From contig NZ_LT670817.1 in assembly GCF_900129425.1 (NCBI RefSeq), positions 1,612,001-1,676,000 of the forward strand: DNA of 64,000 nt, read 5' to 3'. The notes below the pieces were generated by a model. That model saw nothing but the letters and a program-made list of their open reading frames with translations. It searched no databases and was not told where the DNA came from. This document shows, piece by piece, positions 49,912-59,194 of the stretch. Each line of letters begins with the position of its first letter. The first letter of the stretch is position 1. Position numbers and translations under genes: made by a program. The stretch is from Bradyrhizobium erythrophlei. Lineage in GTDB: Bacteria > Pseudomonadota > Alphaproteobacteria > Rhizobiales > Xanthobacteraceae.

Positions 49912-51039
49912 ATGACGACTGACGGCTTCACCATCCGCTCGATCGAGGCATTCTGCTATCGCTATCCGCTGGCGACCCCAGTGGTGACCTCGTTCGGTAA
50001 AATGCTCAACCGTCCCGCCGTCTTCGTTCGCGCTGTCGACGAAGACGGCGTCGAGGGATGGGGGGAGGTCTGGTCGAACTTTCCGGCACCAGGTGCGGAG
50101 CATCGCACCCGGCTCGTCAATGAGGTGCTTGCACCCGGCCTCGTCGGCCGCAGCTTCGAGGGTCCTGCCCGGGCTTTCGGGACCCTGACTGAGGGCACCG
50201 AGGTGTTGGCGCTTCAATGCGGCGAGCCCGGTCCGTTCGCACAGGCAATTTCGGGCATCGATCTGGCGCTATGGGATCTCTCCGCGCGCCGCCGGCGTTT
50301 GCCGCTGTGGCGGCTGCTGGGCGGGCAGTCGAGTCAGATCAAGGTCTATGCCAGCGGCATCAATCCCGGTGGTGCCGCGCAGACGGCCGAAGCCGCGCTT
50401 AAGCGCGGCCATCGCGCGCTTAAGCTGAAGGTCGGGTTCGGTGCCGAGACCGACCTCGCCAATCTGGCCGCGCTGCGCGGGATCGTCGGCGCGGGCATGC
50501 TGGCTGCGGATGCTAATCAGGGCTGGTCGGTGGCGCAGGCGCTGACGATGCTGCCGCGGCTCGCCGAGTTTGATCTGTGCTGGCTGGAAGAGCCGATCCG
50601 CGCCGACCGACCGCGTGAGGAATGGCGCAAGCTGCGCGCGAGCGCAGAAATGCCGATTGCCGCCGGCGAGAACATCGCGAGCGCCGAAGGATTCAAGCAA
50701 GTCCTCGCGGAGGACGTGCTCGGCGTGGTTCAGCCCGATATCGCGAAATGGGGCGGGCTCAGCGCCTGCGCCGGACTGGCGCGTGACATTCTCGAGGCCG
50801 GCAAGACGTTCTGCCCGCATTATCTCGGCGGCGGCATCGGACTGCTGGCCTCGGCGCATCTGCTGGCCGGCATAGGTGGAGACGGTTGGCTGGAGGTTGA
50901 TGCCAACGACAACCCGCTACGCGATCTATTTTGTGGTCCTGTCGCTAGGGTAAAAGGCGGAATGATCAGCTTGGGCGAGGGACCGGGGCTCGACCTTTTG
51001 CCTGACCTCTCCACGATTGTGAATTATCGTAGCCTCTAG
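49912..51039 (+). CDS. Mandelate racemase/muconate lactonizing enzyme family protein
   Basis: 375 residues, enolase superfamily. The N-terminal capping domain includes RPAVFVRAVDEDGVEGWGEV. The barrel has K-x-K in RALKLKVGFGAE, metal ligands Asp in LAADANQGW, Glu in CWLEEPIRAD and Glu in IAAGENIASAEGF, then VVQPDIAKWGGLSACAGLAR, and His in FCPHYLGGGIG. These suit an acid-sugar dehydratase or a cycloisomerase. Last gene of the carbohydrate module, 39 bases after the aldolase. The substrate is unknown; it may handle a sugar acid related to the transported compound. Confidence 0.87.
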   Translation: MTTDGFTIRSIEAFCYRYPLATPVVTSFGKMLNRPAVFVRAVDEDGVEGWGEVWSNFPAPGAEHRTRLVNEVLAPGLVGRSFEGPARAFGTLTEGTEVLALQCGEPGPFAQAISGIDLALWDLSARRRRLPLWRLLGGQSSQIKVYASGINPGGAAQTAEAALKRGHRALKLKVGFGAETDLANLAALRGIVGAGMLAADANQGWSVAQALTMLPRLAEFDLCWLEEPIRADRPREEWRKLRASAEMPIAAGENIASAEGFKQVLAEDVLGVVQPDIAKWGGLSACAGLARDILEAGKTFCPHYLGGGIGLLASAHLLAGIGGDGWLEVDANDNPLRDLFCGPVARVKGGMISLGEGPGLDLLPDLSTIVNYRSL

Positions 51040-51710
51040 ATGGAGCCAACTTCGGATCGCAAACATCGATCAAGGCGGTCGGTGGTGAGAAGGGGTGCGA
51101 GGCATGTTAGCGACCAACTCAATGAAGCATTGGTTCGCATCGAGTGGTGATTTCCTTGCGCTACCGAGTACGGCTGAAAGCCGGGCCTGACACCTGATAA
51201 AAAGCTGCGAGGGGAACGGATTTTGAATTGTGGAGGAACGATAGCGAAGGGCTAAAAAGCCGCCTGAAAGACCAGGTCGATGAACGAATGGATGTGGTCC
51301 ACTGCGGACGGCGGTACTTGCTCCACGCAATCTGCAACGTGGGTCTAGTTGCTCAGTGATAAGCTCTAGTCGCAAATGGAGTCAGTTGGCCAACTGATAA
51401 GGTTTTTGCCGAAAGCTTATCAGTGGTGAAATCGGTTCCGATCGGACTGGCCTAGTCATCGCGCTCGCATAATGGTGGAATTGGAATGTTGCCGGCCGAT
51501 CGCCGGAAACTTAAGGCCGTCGTCGTCACGAGATTGCATGAAACCGGACAGCCGCCTGCGCAAGATATTCATCTGATTACTTCGTTTCCTCAGCTTATAC
51601 ATCATCGCAGGTTTCGAGCGTTCCTGATCACAAGGAACAAGATCAACAGTCCAAAGCCAAGGAATATTGCTGTTTCGGAGTTTATCAAAGTAACTCCTTG
51701 AACGCACGTA
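51040..51710. other. Intergenic stretch with repeat copy 3
   Basis: About 670 bases between the carbohydrate module and the LysR gene. Apart from the repeat at 51345-51424 there is no supportable gene; small frames at 51070-51375 and 51456-51707 lack ribosome sites. Confidence 0.45.
51345..51424 (+). repeat. Dispersed 38 bp tandem repeat, copy 3
   Basis: AGTGATAAG at 51355 and ACTGATAAGG at 51393 keep the 38 bp period. The main unit is TAGTCGCAAATGGAGTCAGT then TGGCCAACTGATAAGG. Here the core is the perfect 16 bp palindrome TCAGTTGGCCAACTGA. An inverted CTTATCAGT follows at about 51416. It marks the right edge of the carbohydrate module. Confidence 0.75.
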
Positions 51711-52607
51711 CTAAGAAGGGGACTTTTGTTCGAAATCACTGATGTCGGCTGCGAGTGCGGCGGCCATTTCAGCCAGCGGCTGTGTGCCGTCTATATGGGT
51801 GGTCGCGCTGAACAACACCCCCGACATCAACGGCTTCGTCTCGATGATGCGAAGAGTGCCGTTCTTTAACTCCTTATCGTAACATCGTTTTGGCAAAAAC
51901 GTAATTCCCAAGCCGGCGGCTGCGAGCGACGCCGCCACGTTCAGGCTCTTGCAGGTATCAAATCGCTTGAAGGCGACGCCCCCGGATTGAAACCATTCGT
52001 CGATTGAACGGCGGTGGTGCGACTGAGGAGATAACGTAATGATTGGCCAGGCAGTCATATCGCGCGGCGTGATCGGCCCTGCGGGCAATGGAAGCGAAGG
52101 GCTTGCCATCCAGTAAAACTCCATCGTGCCAAGATGTCTCGACCTGAATGTGTTTTCGATATGCAAGCCCGGAGCCAAGACCAGATCTAACGCGCCAGCG
52201 CGCAACTCGTCGATTAACGGCAAGGTCAGCGCTTCCTCCATCTCGATACTGATCTTGGGATAGGTTTCCCGCATCGTCTTGATCAGGCGCGGAAGCCATG
52301 TCACCGAGATCACTTCGGCAACGCCAATCCGCAGCGTGCCTGAAAACGCTTCGGATGCGAGGATGACGGAACGGATTTCCGCTTCGAGCTGAATCATTTG
52401 CTCGGCCAGCGGAAGCAGCACGCGTCCCTTGGAAGTCAGGCGCAAGCTTCGTTGATTTCGCTCAAACAGGACGACGCCAAGCTCGCGCTCAAGCTCCTGA
52501 ATTCGCATCGACACCGTCGATTGCGTCGATCTGAGACGATTGGAAGCTCCGACGAAGCTGCCGAGCTTTGCACCCCAGAAAAAGGTTTCCAATTGTCTGA
52601 GGTTCAA
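51711..52607 (-). CDS. LysR-family transcriptional regulator
   Basis: 298 residues. The winged helix is LRQLETFFWGAKLGSFVGAS, RLRSTQSTVSMRIQELEREL, LFERNQRSLRLTSKGRVLLP; the effector domain starts SGTLRIGVAEVISVTWLPRL. It is divergent from the Rieske operon with 85 bases between the starts, the usual place for a LysR site, so it is probably the activator of the genes at 52693-58779. The inducer is likely the aromatic or related substrate. Confidence 0.9.
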   Translation of the reverse strand: MNLRQLETFFWGAKLGSFVGASNRLRSTQSTVSMRIQELERELGVVLFERNQRSLRLTSKGRVLLPLAEQMIQLEAEIRSVILASEAFSGTLRIGVAEVISVTWLPRLIKTMRETYPKISIEMEEALTLPLIDELRAGALDLVLAPGLHIENTFRSRHLGTMEFYWMASPSLPLPAGPITPRDMTAWPIITLSPQSHHRRSIDEWFQSGGVAFKRFDTCKSLNVAASLAAAGLGITFLPKRCYDKELKNGTLRIIETKPLMSGVLFSATTHIDGTQPLAEMAAALAADISDFEQKSPS

Positions 52608-52692
52608 TGCCGGCTTTCTTCAAAAAAATTGATGCGCCAATGCCAATATTACTCGTTTGTTTTGAATAGGTCTAGCTCTTAACGTTTTTTGG

Positions 52693-53694
52693 ATGATGAA
52701 CGAGCGAGTAGACATCGGAAATTCCTCGCAACCGCAACTTCTGCGGTTGAAGTATAAAGTGCGAGTTGCCGCCGCAAAGGACGAAGCCGCAGGTATTCGC
52801 TCGTTTGTGCTGGTTCATCCCACTGGCCATGAGCTTCCGCCGTTTGCTGCAGGTGCACATATCGATGTGCATCTCGATGACCATATCGTCCGCCAGTATT
52901 CGCTTTCCAGTTCTCCCAGCGAACGAGACAGATATCGCATCGCCGTTCTTCTGAAGCTGAACGGCCGCGGCGGCTCGGTTGCAATGCACAAGAATCAGGA
53001 AGGCGATTTCATCGAGATCTCAGGGCCCCGAAACCATTTTGCATTGGCCGGACCGGAAACCAGCCTGCATATGATGCTCGCCGGCGGTATCGGCGTCACG
53101 CCGATGATGTCGATGATTCCCGAGCTCGAGGCTAAGGGCGCGGATTACGTTCTGCATTACTGCACGCGTACCCCCGAGAACACGGCGTTTCTTAAAGATC
53201 TCGGTCCGGGTGTGGAAGCCAAAAAAGTTCGGCTTCACCACGACAATGGCGATCCTTCGCAAGGTCTCGACATCAAGGCGCTCGTCGCTGCTTACGTTCC
53301 GGGAATGCACATCTACTTCTGCGGTCCGCCTGGTTTCATGGCGGCGATTAAGGAGAATCTCGGCGCGTGGCCGCCGCATGCGGTTCACTTCGAGTACTTC
53401 TCAGCGCCGGAATCTGACACCGTTCACGAAAATCATCCGTTCAAAATAGCGATCCGCAAAACCGGCGAAGTCCTCGATGTCAGCCCATCGGAAACAATCG
53501 TCGATGTGCTGCGCGCGCGTGGTTACAGCATCGAAACAGATTGTCGCGAAGGCTTTTGCGGAACGTGTATCACGCGATACGTGGAGGGCGTGCCTGAACA
53601 TCGCGACTGCGTGCTCAGCGCTGAGGAGCGCAAGAAGTTCCTGATGATTTGCTGCGCGCGTGCCGAGAGTCCCTCGCTAACGCTCGATCTTTAG
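52693..53694 (+). CDS. PDR/VanB family oxidoreductase (Rieske oxygenase reductase)
   Basis: 333 residues. An FMN/NAD(P)H ferredoxin-reductase part (VRQYSLSSSPSERDRYRIAV, ISGPRNHFALAGPETSLHMM, AGGIGVTPMMSMIPELEAKG) is followed by a C-terminal plant-type 2Fe-2S domain with ligands in ETDCREGFCGTCITRY and MICCARAESPSLTLDL. This is the VanB/phthalate dioxygenase reductase layout. It delivers electrons from NADH to the Rieske oxygenase encoded 36 bases downstream. First gene of the LysR-controlled operon. Confidence 0.9.
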   Translation: MMNERVDIGNSSQPQLLRLKYKVRVAAAKDEAAGIRSFVLVHPTGHELPPFAAGAHIDVHLDDHIVRQYSLSSSPSERDRYRIAVLLKLNGRGGSVAMHKNQEGDFIEISGPRNHFALAGPETSLHMMLAGGIGVTPMMSMIPELEAKGADYVLHYCTRTPENTAFLKDLGPGVEAKKVRLHHDNGDPSQGLDIKALVAAYVPGMHIYFCGPPGFMAAIKENLGAWPPHAVHFEYFSAPESDTVHENHPFKIAIRKTGEVLDVSPSETIVDVLRARGYSIETDCREGFCGTCITRYVEGVPEHRDCVLSAEERKKFLMICCARAESPSLTLDL

Positions 53695-53730
53695 CATGAA
53701 AATCGTGTCACGACAGTTCGGAGGACAAAG

Positions 53731-54879
53731 ATGACCGCAAATAACGCTCAGCCGCTCGCGACTTACGCTTGCATCGAAAATTGCTGGTACATGATTGGGA
53801 CGGCATCGGATTTTCCCACGGAAAAGCTGACCGGCCACGTCGTCGCTAAAAAGCCCATCGTGGCTTGGCGGACCAAGCAGGGGCAACTTGTCGCTTATGA
53901 CGACCGTTGCGCTCACAAGCGATTCCCGCTGTCGAAGGGACGCATGATGAAGGACGGCACGTTGGAGTGCGCGTATCACGGCTTACGATACGACATGACG
54001 GGCAAATGCGTGATGATCCCATCCCACCCGACGGGGCCGATTTCTCCGCAGGCCGTCGTTCGTCCGTTCCCGATCATCGAGCAGGATGGCCTGGTGTGGC
54101 TCTGGCCGGGAGACGTAGAAGTTTCAAAGACGCGCAAGCCGCCGAGCCTGCCGGAAGTCGGCTCAGACGACTGGAAAACCGAAATTGTCGGACCGATGGA
54201 GATTCCAGCCAACTATCTTCTGCTGATCGAAAATCTTCTCGATATTACTCATTTCTATCCGCTTCACGACGGCAACATCGGCGACATTGAAAACAGCCGT
54301 ATTCCCGTCGATCTAGAAGAGGGTGAAGAAGGCGGCAATCGCTATGCAATGACCATTCGAAAAGTCACCAACTACAAACAGCCCCCTTTTCTCGTCGACT
54401 GGTTTCACTACGACACTGTCGACCGGCATCACACCCATTGCATGATGAGCCCGGCCGCCACGCGTGTTGTCATGCGGAACGCCCCGGTCGGCCACCTTTC
54501 CACGCGAGACCATGTCCGCGAATTTCCGGGCACGCTGGATCTGAACACCCAAGAGCGTGGGTATGTTCTCGTTCACACTCACACCCCAATAGACGAGAAG
54601 CGCCACGTCTGGTGGGTGATGATCAACGTTCCGGCGCATCACATGTCGATGACATTCCCGGACAAGCAGACCGCGACGCACATCGCTGAAATGTTCCCCG
54701 ATGTCGTGAAGGAGGACAAGTTCGCTCTGGAAGAGCAGCAGCGCATGTTCCAATACCCTGAGGACGGCTATCAGGAAGTGTTCTTGAAACCGGATCTTGC
54801 CATTCGTCGCGCGCGCGTGATTTTTCAGGATTTGATGCGCGAGCAGGAAGTTCATCCGCATAGGGTTGCCGCTGAGTAG
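53731..54879 (+). CDS. Rieske 2Fe-2S oxygenase, alpha subunit (VanA-like)
   Basis: 382 residues behind GGAGG. Rieske ligands: C and H in DDRCAHKRFPLSKG, and C and H in LECAYHGLRYD. The mononuclear iron site is NLLDITHFYPLHDGN with its two His. Size and sequence place it with vanillate O-demethylase-like and related single-component-type oxygenases. It works with the reductase encoded just upstream. Likely reactions are O-demethylation or hydroxylation of an aromatic or cyclic acid. The substrate cannot be told from sequence. Confidence 0.9.
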   Translation: MTANNAQPLATYACIENCWYMIGTASDFPTEKLTGHVVAKKPIVAWRTKQGQLVAYDDRCAHKRFPLSKGRMMKDGTLECAYHGLRYDMTGKCVMIPSHPTGPISPQAVVRPFPIIEQDGLVWLWPGDVEVSKTRKPPSLPEVGSDDWKTEIVGPMEIPANYLLLIENLLDITHFYPLHDGNIGDIENSRIPVDLEEGEEGGNRYAMTIRKVTNYKQPPFLVDWFHYDTVDRHHTHCMMSPAATRVVMRNAPVGHLSTRDHVREFPGTLDLNTQERGYVLVHTHTPIDEKRHVWWVMINVPAHHMSMTFPDKQTATHIAEMFPDVVKEDKFALEEQQRMFQYPEDGYQEVFLKPDLAIRRARVIFQDLMREQEVHPHRVAAE

Positions 54880-54881
54880 CG

Positions 54882-56108
54882 ATGATGCACGATAGCCTCA
54901 CAGGAGCGGGAGGTGCCGGCCCGCTTGTCGGCGTCAGAGTCCTCGAACTCTGTCAGATCGCAGCGGGCCCGTTTGCGGGCTCTCTGCTAGCTGATCTCGG
55001 CGCCGATGTTGTGAAGATTGAAAATCCCGGTGGTGGGGACGGCATGCGAAACTGGCCGCCGTTAACTTCCGACGGCGAGGGCGAGACGTTCAGTGAAAAC
55101 TTTGCGTCGGTGAACAGAAATAAACGGTCGGTCTGCGTCGATCTGAAAGACAGTGATGGAATCGCGCTGACGAAAGCCCTCATCAAGGAATGCGATGTCC
55201 TGATCGAGAACTTCCGACCCGGCGTGTTGCCCCGCCTTGGCTTCGGTTATGAAGACGTCAAATCGGAAAACAATAAACTGATCTACTGCTCGATCTCGGG
55301 TTACGGCCAACAAGGTCCGTACGCCAAGAAAGGCGCCTTCGACGTCACTGTGCAAGGCATGAGCGGGTTGATGAGCGTTACGGGCAATGAGGGTGAGCCC
55401 CCTGTTAAATGCGGCGTGCCGGTCGGTGATTTTTGTGCCGGCTTGTACGGTGCTTACGCCATTCTGGCGGCGTTGCTGAGAGTCAGAGCGGGAGGAAAGG
55501 GCGCGTACATCGACTGTTCGATGCTGGGCGCTTTGCTCGGCGTGTCCGCTCTGCAAACCAGCGAATATTTCGGCACTGGGTCGCCAGGCAAACGGCTCGG
55601 TTCCTCGCATCCTCGCAACGCGCCGTATCAGGCGTTTCAGGCCAGTGATGCGTATCTTATCGTCGCCGCGGGTAACGACATTCTCTGGCGCGAAGTCTGT
55701 CACGCGGTGGGAAGGTCCGACCTTGCGGACGATGTGAAATTCAAGACCCAGTCCGATCGGGCGAGGCGACAGACGGAGCTGGCGGCAATTCTTCAGGAGC
55801 AATTCCTCAAGCGAAGCGTCGCGGAATGGCTGTTTGAATTAGACGGCAGAGGCGTGCCGTGCTCTCCGATCAATACCTATGCGGACATTCTCGCCGATCC
55901 GCACGTTCAGGCCATGGATTTGATCAAGCCGCTCGATCTGCCGAACAACGTCCGAACGCGCACGGTGGGATTTCCGGTCAAGATTACCGATTTTTCATTC
56001 TCGGTTTATCGGGCGCCTCCGGCACTCGGCGAACATACCGCCGAGGTGATCTGCGAGTGGCTCGGCACCGAAGGGAGCTTGGCGTCGAAAACACGCGACC
56101 TTGGCTGA
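54882..56108 (+). CDS. CaiB/BaiF family CoA transferase
   Basis: 408 residues starting two bases after the oxygenase stop. Family III CoA-transferase features: GVRVLELCQIAAGPFAGSLL, ADLGADVVKIENPGGGD, SVNRNKRSVCVDLKDSDG, VLIENFRPGVLPRLGFGYED, SISGYGQQGPYAKKGAFDVT with the catalytic Asp in KGAFDVTVQG. It would move CoA onto the acid from a CoA donor such as succinyl-CoA, so that beta-oxidation-type steps can follow. Clustered with a Rieske enzyme and an enoyl-CoA hydratase. Confidence 0.9.
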   Translation: MMHDSLTGAGGAGPLVGVRVLELCQIAAGPFAGSLLADLGADVVKIENPGGGDGMRNWPPLTSDGEGETFSENFASVNRNKRSVCVDLKDSDGIALTKALIKECDVLIENFRPGVLPRLGFGYEDVKSENNKLIYCSISGYGQQGPYAKKGAFDVTVQGMSGLMSVTGNEGEPPVKCGVPVGDFCAGLYGAYAILAALLRVRAGGKGAYIDCSMLGALLGVSALQTSEYFGTGSPGKRLGSSHPRNAPYQAFQASDAYLIVAAGNDILWREVCHAVGRSDLADDVKFKTQSDRARRQTELAAILQEQFLKRSVAEWLFELDGRGVPCSPINTYADILADPHVQAMDLIKPLDLPNNVRTRTVGFPVKITDFSFSVYRAPPALGEHTAEVICEWLGTEGSLASKTRDLG

Positions 56109-56279
56109 TGCATTCCGCGTTCGCGATCGCGACATCGGCGACAGGGGTATCGCGCCGCCGCGCGAGCAGTGGCGGCCGCAAAAAGGTTTTAAGACGGAGA
56201 GAACACGCTCTCGGTTGAGGCTCTGAAAATATCTACCAATAAAAAGCAGAATAAATATTGGCGACAACGGGAGGGAAAT

Positions 56280-57650
56280 ATGAGAGTGCAAGACACCGCA
56301 GGAGACAAGGATACCCAGCGGCACGCACGTCGGGCGGTGATTGCCTCGACGGTCGGCTCGATGATCGAATGGTACGATTTCTATATTTACGGGCTGGTCG
56401 CGGCGACCGTATTGGGAAGGCTATTTTTTCCTCAAACCGATCCTTATTCCGCGACGCTGCTATCACTCAGCACCTTCTTCCTGGGATTTGTGATCCGCCC
56501 GGTGGGGGCGGCTGTTTTCGGTCATTTCGGTGATCGTATTGGACGAAAGGCGATGCTCGTCACCACACTATTGCTAATGGGTGTCAGCACGGTACTCGTC
56601 GGTCTCGTTCCGACATACAACCAGATCGGCATCTGGGGCGCTGTCGCCATCACCTTCCTGCGGTTGCTTCAGGGATTCGGCGTGGGCGGTGAGTGGGGCG
56701 GCGCCGTTGCAGTTGCCACCGAATGGAAATCGCTCGACAAGAAACGCGGGCTGGCCGGAAGCTGGCCGCAGTTCGGATCTCCACTCGGGTTGTTGTTGGC
56801 ACTGATCGTGCTCACGACTGTGAGCAAATATGGCACGACCGAATGGTTCGAAACCATCGGCTGGCGAATTCCGTTTCTCCTCAGCATCGTGTTGATCGGC
56901 GTGGGACTCTACATCCGCGTCGGCATTCACGAGACGCCCGCCTTCAAGAGAATGGAGCAAAACGGAACGATCCAGAAGGCGCCGGTCAGCGTCGCGATCA
57001 GGAAGTACTGGCGCGAAATTCTGCTGGTCTGCGGCATCCGCTCCGGTCAGCACGCGGCCTTCTATCTGTTCACGACCTTCGTTTTGTCCTACGGCGTCGG
57101 CACATTGCACATTTCAAAGGATTTGCTTTTTAATGCGCTGTTGCTGGCCTGCAGCGTGTCGCTCATCAGCGTGCCACTATTCGGATATCTGTCGGATATC
57201 ATCGGCCGCCGCTCACTCTATATTATCGGTGCGGTGACTCTAGGAATTTTCGCGTTCCCTTATTACATGATGCTAAATTCTGGAAACACCGCGATCATCG
57301 TGCTCGCTATCGTGATGTCGATTGTCGTTCACGATATTTCCTATGGACCACAGCCGGCGTTTATCGCGGAAGCGTTCCCGCCCGAAGTGCGATATAGCGG
57401 CTCGTCGCTCGGATATCAGTTGTCGTCGATCACGGCTGGCGGCCCGGCCCCTCTTATCGCGACATACTTGTTTCATCAGTATGGAACGACGCTCGCGGTA
57501 AGTATCTATCTCGCCGCGCTTGCGACGATCGCCACGATCTGCGCTGTCTATCTTCCGGACACGCACCGCAGAAACTATAATTCGTCGGATGCAAGCGATT
57601 CTGCCGGGATCGAAGGCGGGCGATCCGTTTCTCTCCAGCCTGCGCAGTGA
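56280..57650 (+). CDS. MFS transporter, metabolite:H+ symporter (MHS) family
   Basis: 456 residues behind GGGAGGGAAAT. Twelve membrane segments. MHS hallmarks: RAVIASTVGSMIEWYDFYIY, GFVIRPVGAAVFGHFGDRIG, RKAMLVTTLLLMG, RLLQGFGVGGEWGGAVAVAT. Members import citrate, alpha-ketoglutarate, proline, shikimate or aromatic acids with protons. Here it presumably takes up the acid degraded by the surrounding enzymes. 171 bases separate it from the CoA-transferase gene. Confidence 0.9.
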   Translation: MRVQDTAGDKDTQRHARRAVIASTVGSMIEWYDFYIYGLVAATVLGRLFFPQTDPYSATLLSLSTFFLGFVIRPVGAAVFGHFGDRIGRKAMLVTTLLLMGVSTVLVGLVPTYNQIGIWGAVAITFLRLLQGFGVGGEWGGAVAVATEWKSLDKKRGLAGSWPQFGSPLGLLLALIVLTTVSKYGTTEWFETIGWRIPFLLSIVLIGVGLYIRVGIHETPAFKRMEQNGTIQKAPVSVAIRKYWREILLVCGIRSGQHAAFYLFTTFVLSYGVGTLHISKDLLFNALLLACSVSLISVPLFGYLSDIIGRRSLYIIGAVTLGIFAFPYYMMLNSGNTAIIVLAIVMSIVVHDISYGPQPAFIAEAFPPEVRYSGSSLGYQLSSITAGGPAPLIATYLFHQYGTTLAVSIYLAALATIATICAVYLPDTHRRNYNSSDASDSAGIEGGRSVSLQPAQ

Positions 57651-58014
57651 GAGATAAAGATCTCCGTCGGTGGGCTGATGATGAGTCAGCCGACGGTATT
57701 TTTCCGGGACTTGGCCCGTCATGACGTGAATTCCGACATCGTCGGAATGCAGTTTGCTGCCGAACCTATCGTTGTCGACGATTGAGCTTCTTGCCAATAT
57801 CGTGCCCACATGATCCCGGTCGAAATCGCTTAATAGCGGACAGGCTTTCGCCATGACTCTGCGACATAACCGGTCGGTCTCGCCTCGTTGGCGCCGCAGC
57901 TGCATGGTGGACCTTGGCCTTTGAAGGTTGGACGTGCGTGATTGTGGAGGGCGGTCTTGTGGGACTGACAAAGTCAGGCGGCCGGCGCGCCCAATCACAT
58001 TGAAGAGTATCGAT
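57651..58014. other. Intergenic stretch
   Basis: 364 bases between the transporter and the enoyl-CoA hydratase gene. The minus-strand frames here are shadows. CTCCGTCGGTGGGCTGATGA followed by GTCAGCCGACGGTATTTTT (57661-57702) can fold with CCGTCGG and CCGACGG arms and ends in a T-run, a probable terminator for the transporter transcript. The rest shows no gene. Confidence 0.5.
57664..57703 (+). terminator. Rho-independent terminator after the transporter gene
   Basis: CCGTCGGTGGGCTGA pairs with TCAGCCGACGG (the CCGTCGG/CCGACGG and GGCTGA/TCAGCC arms), followed by TATTTTTCC. It would end the 52.7-57.6 kb transcript, so the enoyl-CoA hydratase gene may have its own promoter. Confidence 0.55.
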
Positions 58015-58779
58015 ATGACATCTTCCGTTCACGAACTAGCAGTCATGCGCGATGGATCGATCCTGCACATGATGCTGAAGCGTCCGGCAAAATCGAACGC
58101 CCTGAGCGCCACGCTGGTGGAGGCCTTAATTGCCACCTTGGGCGCTGCTGAATCGGACGGCACCACGTTGGTAACGTTCAGAGGCGAGGGGACTAATTTT
58201 TGCTCCGGCTTCGACCTTGGCGATCTTGAGCGGCAAACCGACGGTGACCTGCTGCTCAAGCTGGTTCGTATCGAGTTGCTGTTGCAACGCATCGCGCATG
58301 CGCCGTTTGCTACGCTCGCCCTGGCTCAGGGCAAGGTCCTCGGAGCGGGATGCGATATCTTCTGCGCTTGTTCGGAGCGTATTGCCGAGCCCGACGCCGT
58401 TTTTCGAATGCCCGGTTGGAGATTTGGAATTGCGCTCGGAACGCGGCGGCTGGTTGGCCGCATTGGCACGGACGCGGCGCGTTCCGTTCTTGCCAGCAGC
58501 CGGATGCTCAAGGCGGATGAAGCACTCGGGATGGGTCTTGTGACGGCAACAGCAAGACAAGAGGATTGGCCGGTTCTTCTCCAATCGATAGGTGAGAAAG
58601 CCGCCATGCTGGAGCGGGTATCGCAATCGATGTTGCTTAACCTGACCGCGACGGATACGCGTGCGGCCGATCTCGCGGCTTTGGTGGAGAGCGCCAGCCG
58701 GCCGGGACTCAAAAGCCGCATCGAGCAATATCGGCAGGCGGAGCGAGCGAAAGCCGGCATAGATTCAAAAACCATATAG
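58015..58779 (+). CDS. Enoyl-CoA hydratase/isomerase family protein
   Basis: 254 residues from ATG 58015; an upstream frame to 57928 has no ribosome site. Crotonase features: LHMMLKRPAKSNALSATLVE, FRGEGTNFCSGFDLGDLERQ (first oxyanion strand), LAQGKVLGAGCDIFCACSER (second), EPDAVFRMPGWRFGIALGTR. The usual catalytic Glu positions are not clearly conserved, so isomerase, hydratase or hydrolase activity cannot be decided. Same direction as the CoA-transferase operon and probably part of the same pathway. Confidence 0.85.
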   Translation: MTSSVHELAVMRDGSILHMMLKRPAKSNALSATLVEALIATLGAAESDGTTLVTFRGEGTNFCSGFDLGDLERQTDGDLLLKLVRIELLLQRIAHAPFATLALAQGKVLGAGCDIFCACSERIAEPDAVFRMPGWRFGIALGTRRLVGRIGTDAARSVLASSRMLKADEALGMGLVTATARQEDWPVLLQSIGEKAAMLERVSQSMLLNLTATDTRAADLAALVESASRPGLKSRIEQYRQAERAKAGIDSKTI

Positions 58780-59194
58780 CAGCGATAGGGCGCTGTCTTA
58801 GCGTGTCGGATGGCTTCGTAGATCAGCTGTTTGATGTCCATGAAAACCGTACGCCTTCCGCGATACTGCTGGCCAGCGCGCGGCCTCTACTACTGAAAGT
58901 GCTGAAACGGACCTGCTGTTTGGGTCCTTGAAAGGTGGTGAATTCGTAGAAATTTTCACAGTCGTTTGGCGACAATAACCGCCGGCACCATGTAACTGCG
59001 AGCGTTGCGACTAGGTTCGCTGTGTGTACCGAAAACCTTATTCGAGTTGATGACGTGATGGAATCGCTCAAGCTCGGGATTGAGGTCGCTCAATCAAGCG
59101 TCGCCAAAATCTTCCCGCTTCCACAACGCAGCGCAAGACCGAGCCCTCGGCGCCTGGCCCGTCGCTCGCGCCGACGGCCTCTTGCAGAGCGGCT
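58780..59194. other. Non-coding stretch
   Basis: About 415 bases between the convergent enoyl-CoA hydratase and nrsF genes. Short frames on both strands lack signals. I see no gene. Confidence 0.4.

Noticed and set aside
48688..50217. 509-codon minus-strand frame across the kinase, aldolase and MR/MLE genes
   Set aside because: It runs antisense through three recognisable genes and its composition is that of a shadow frame.
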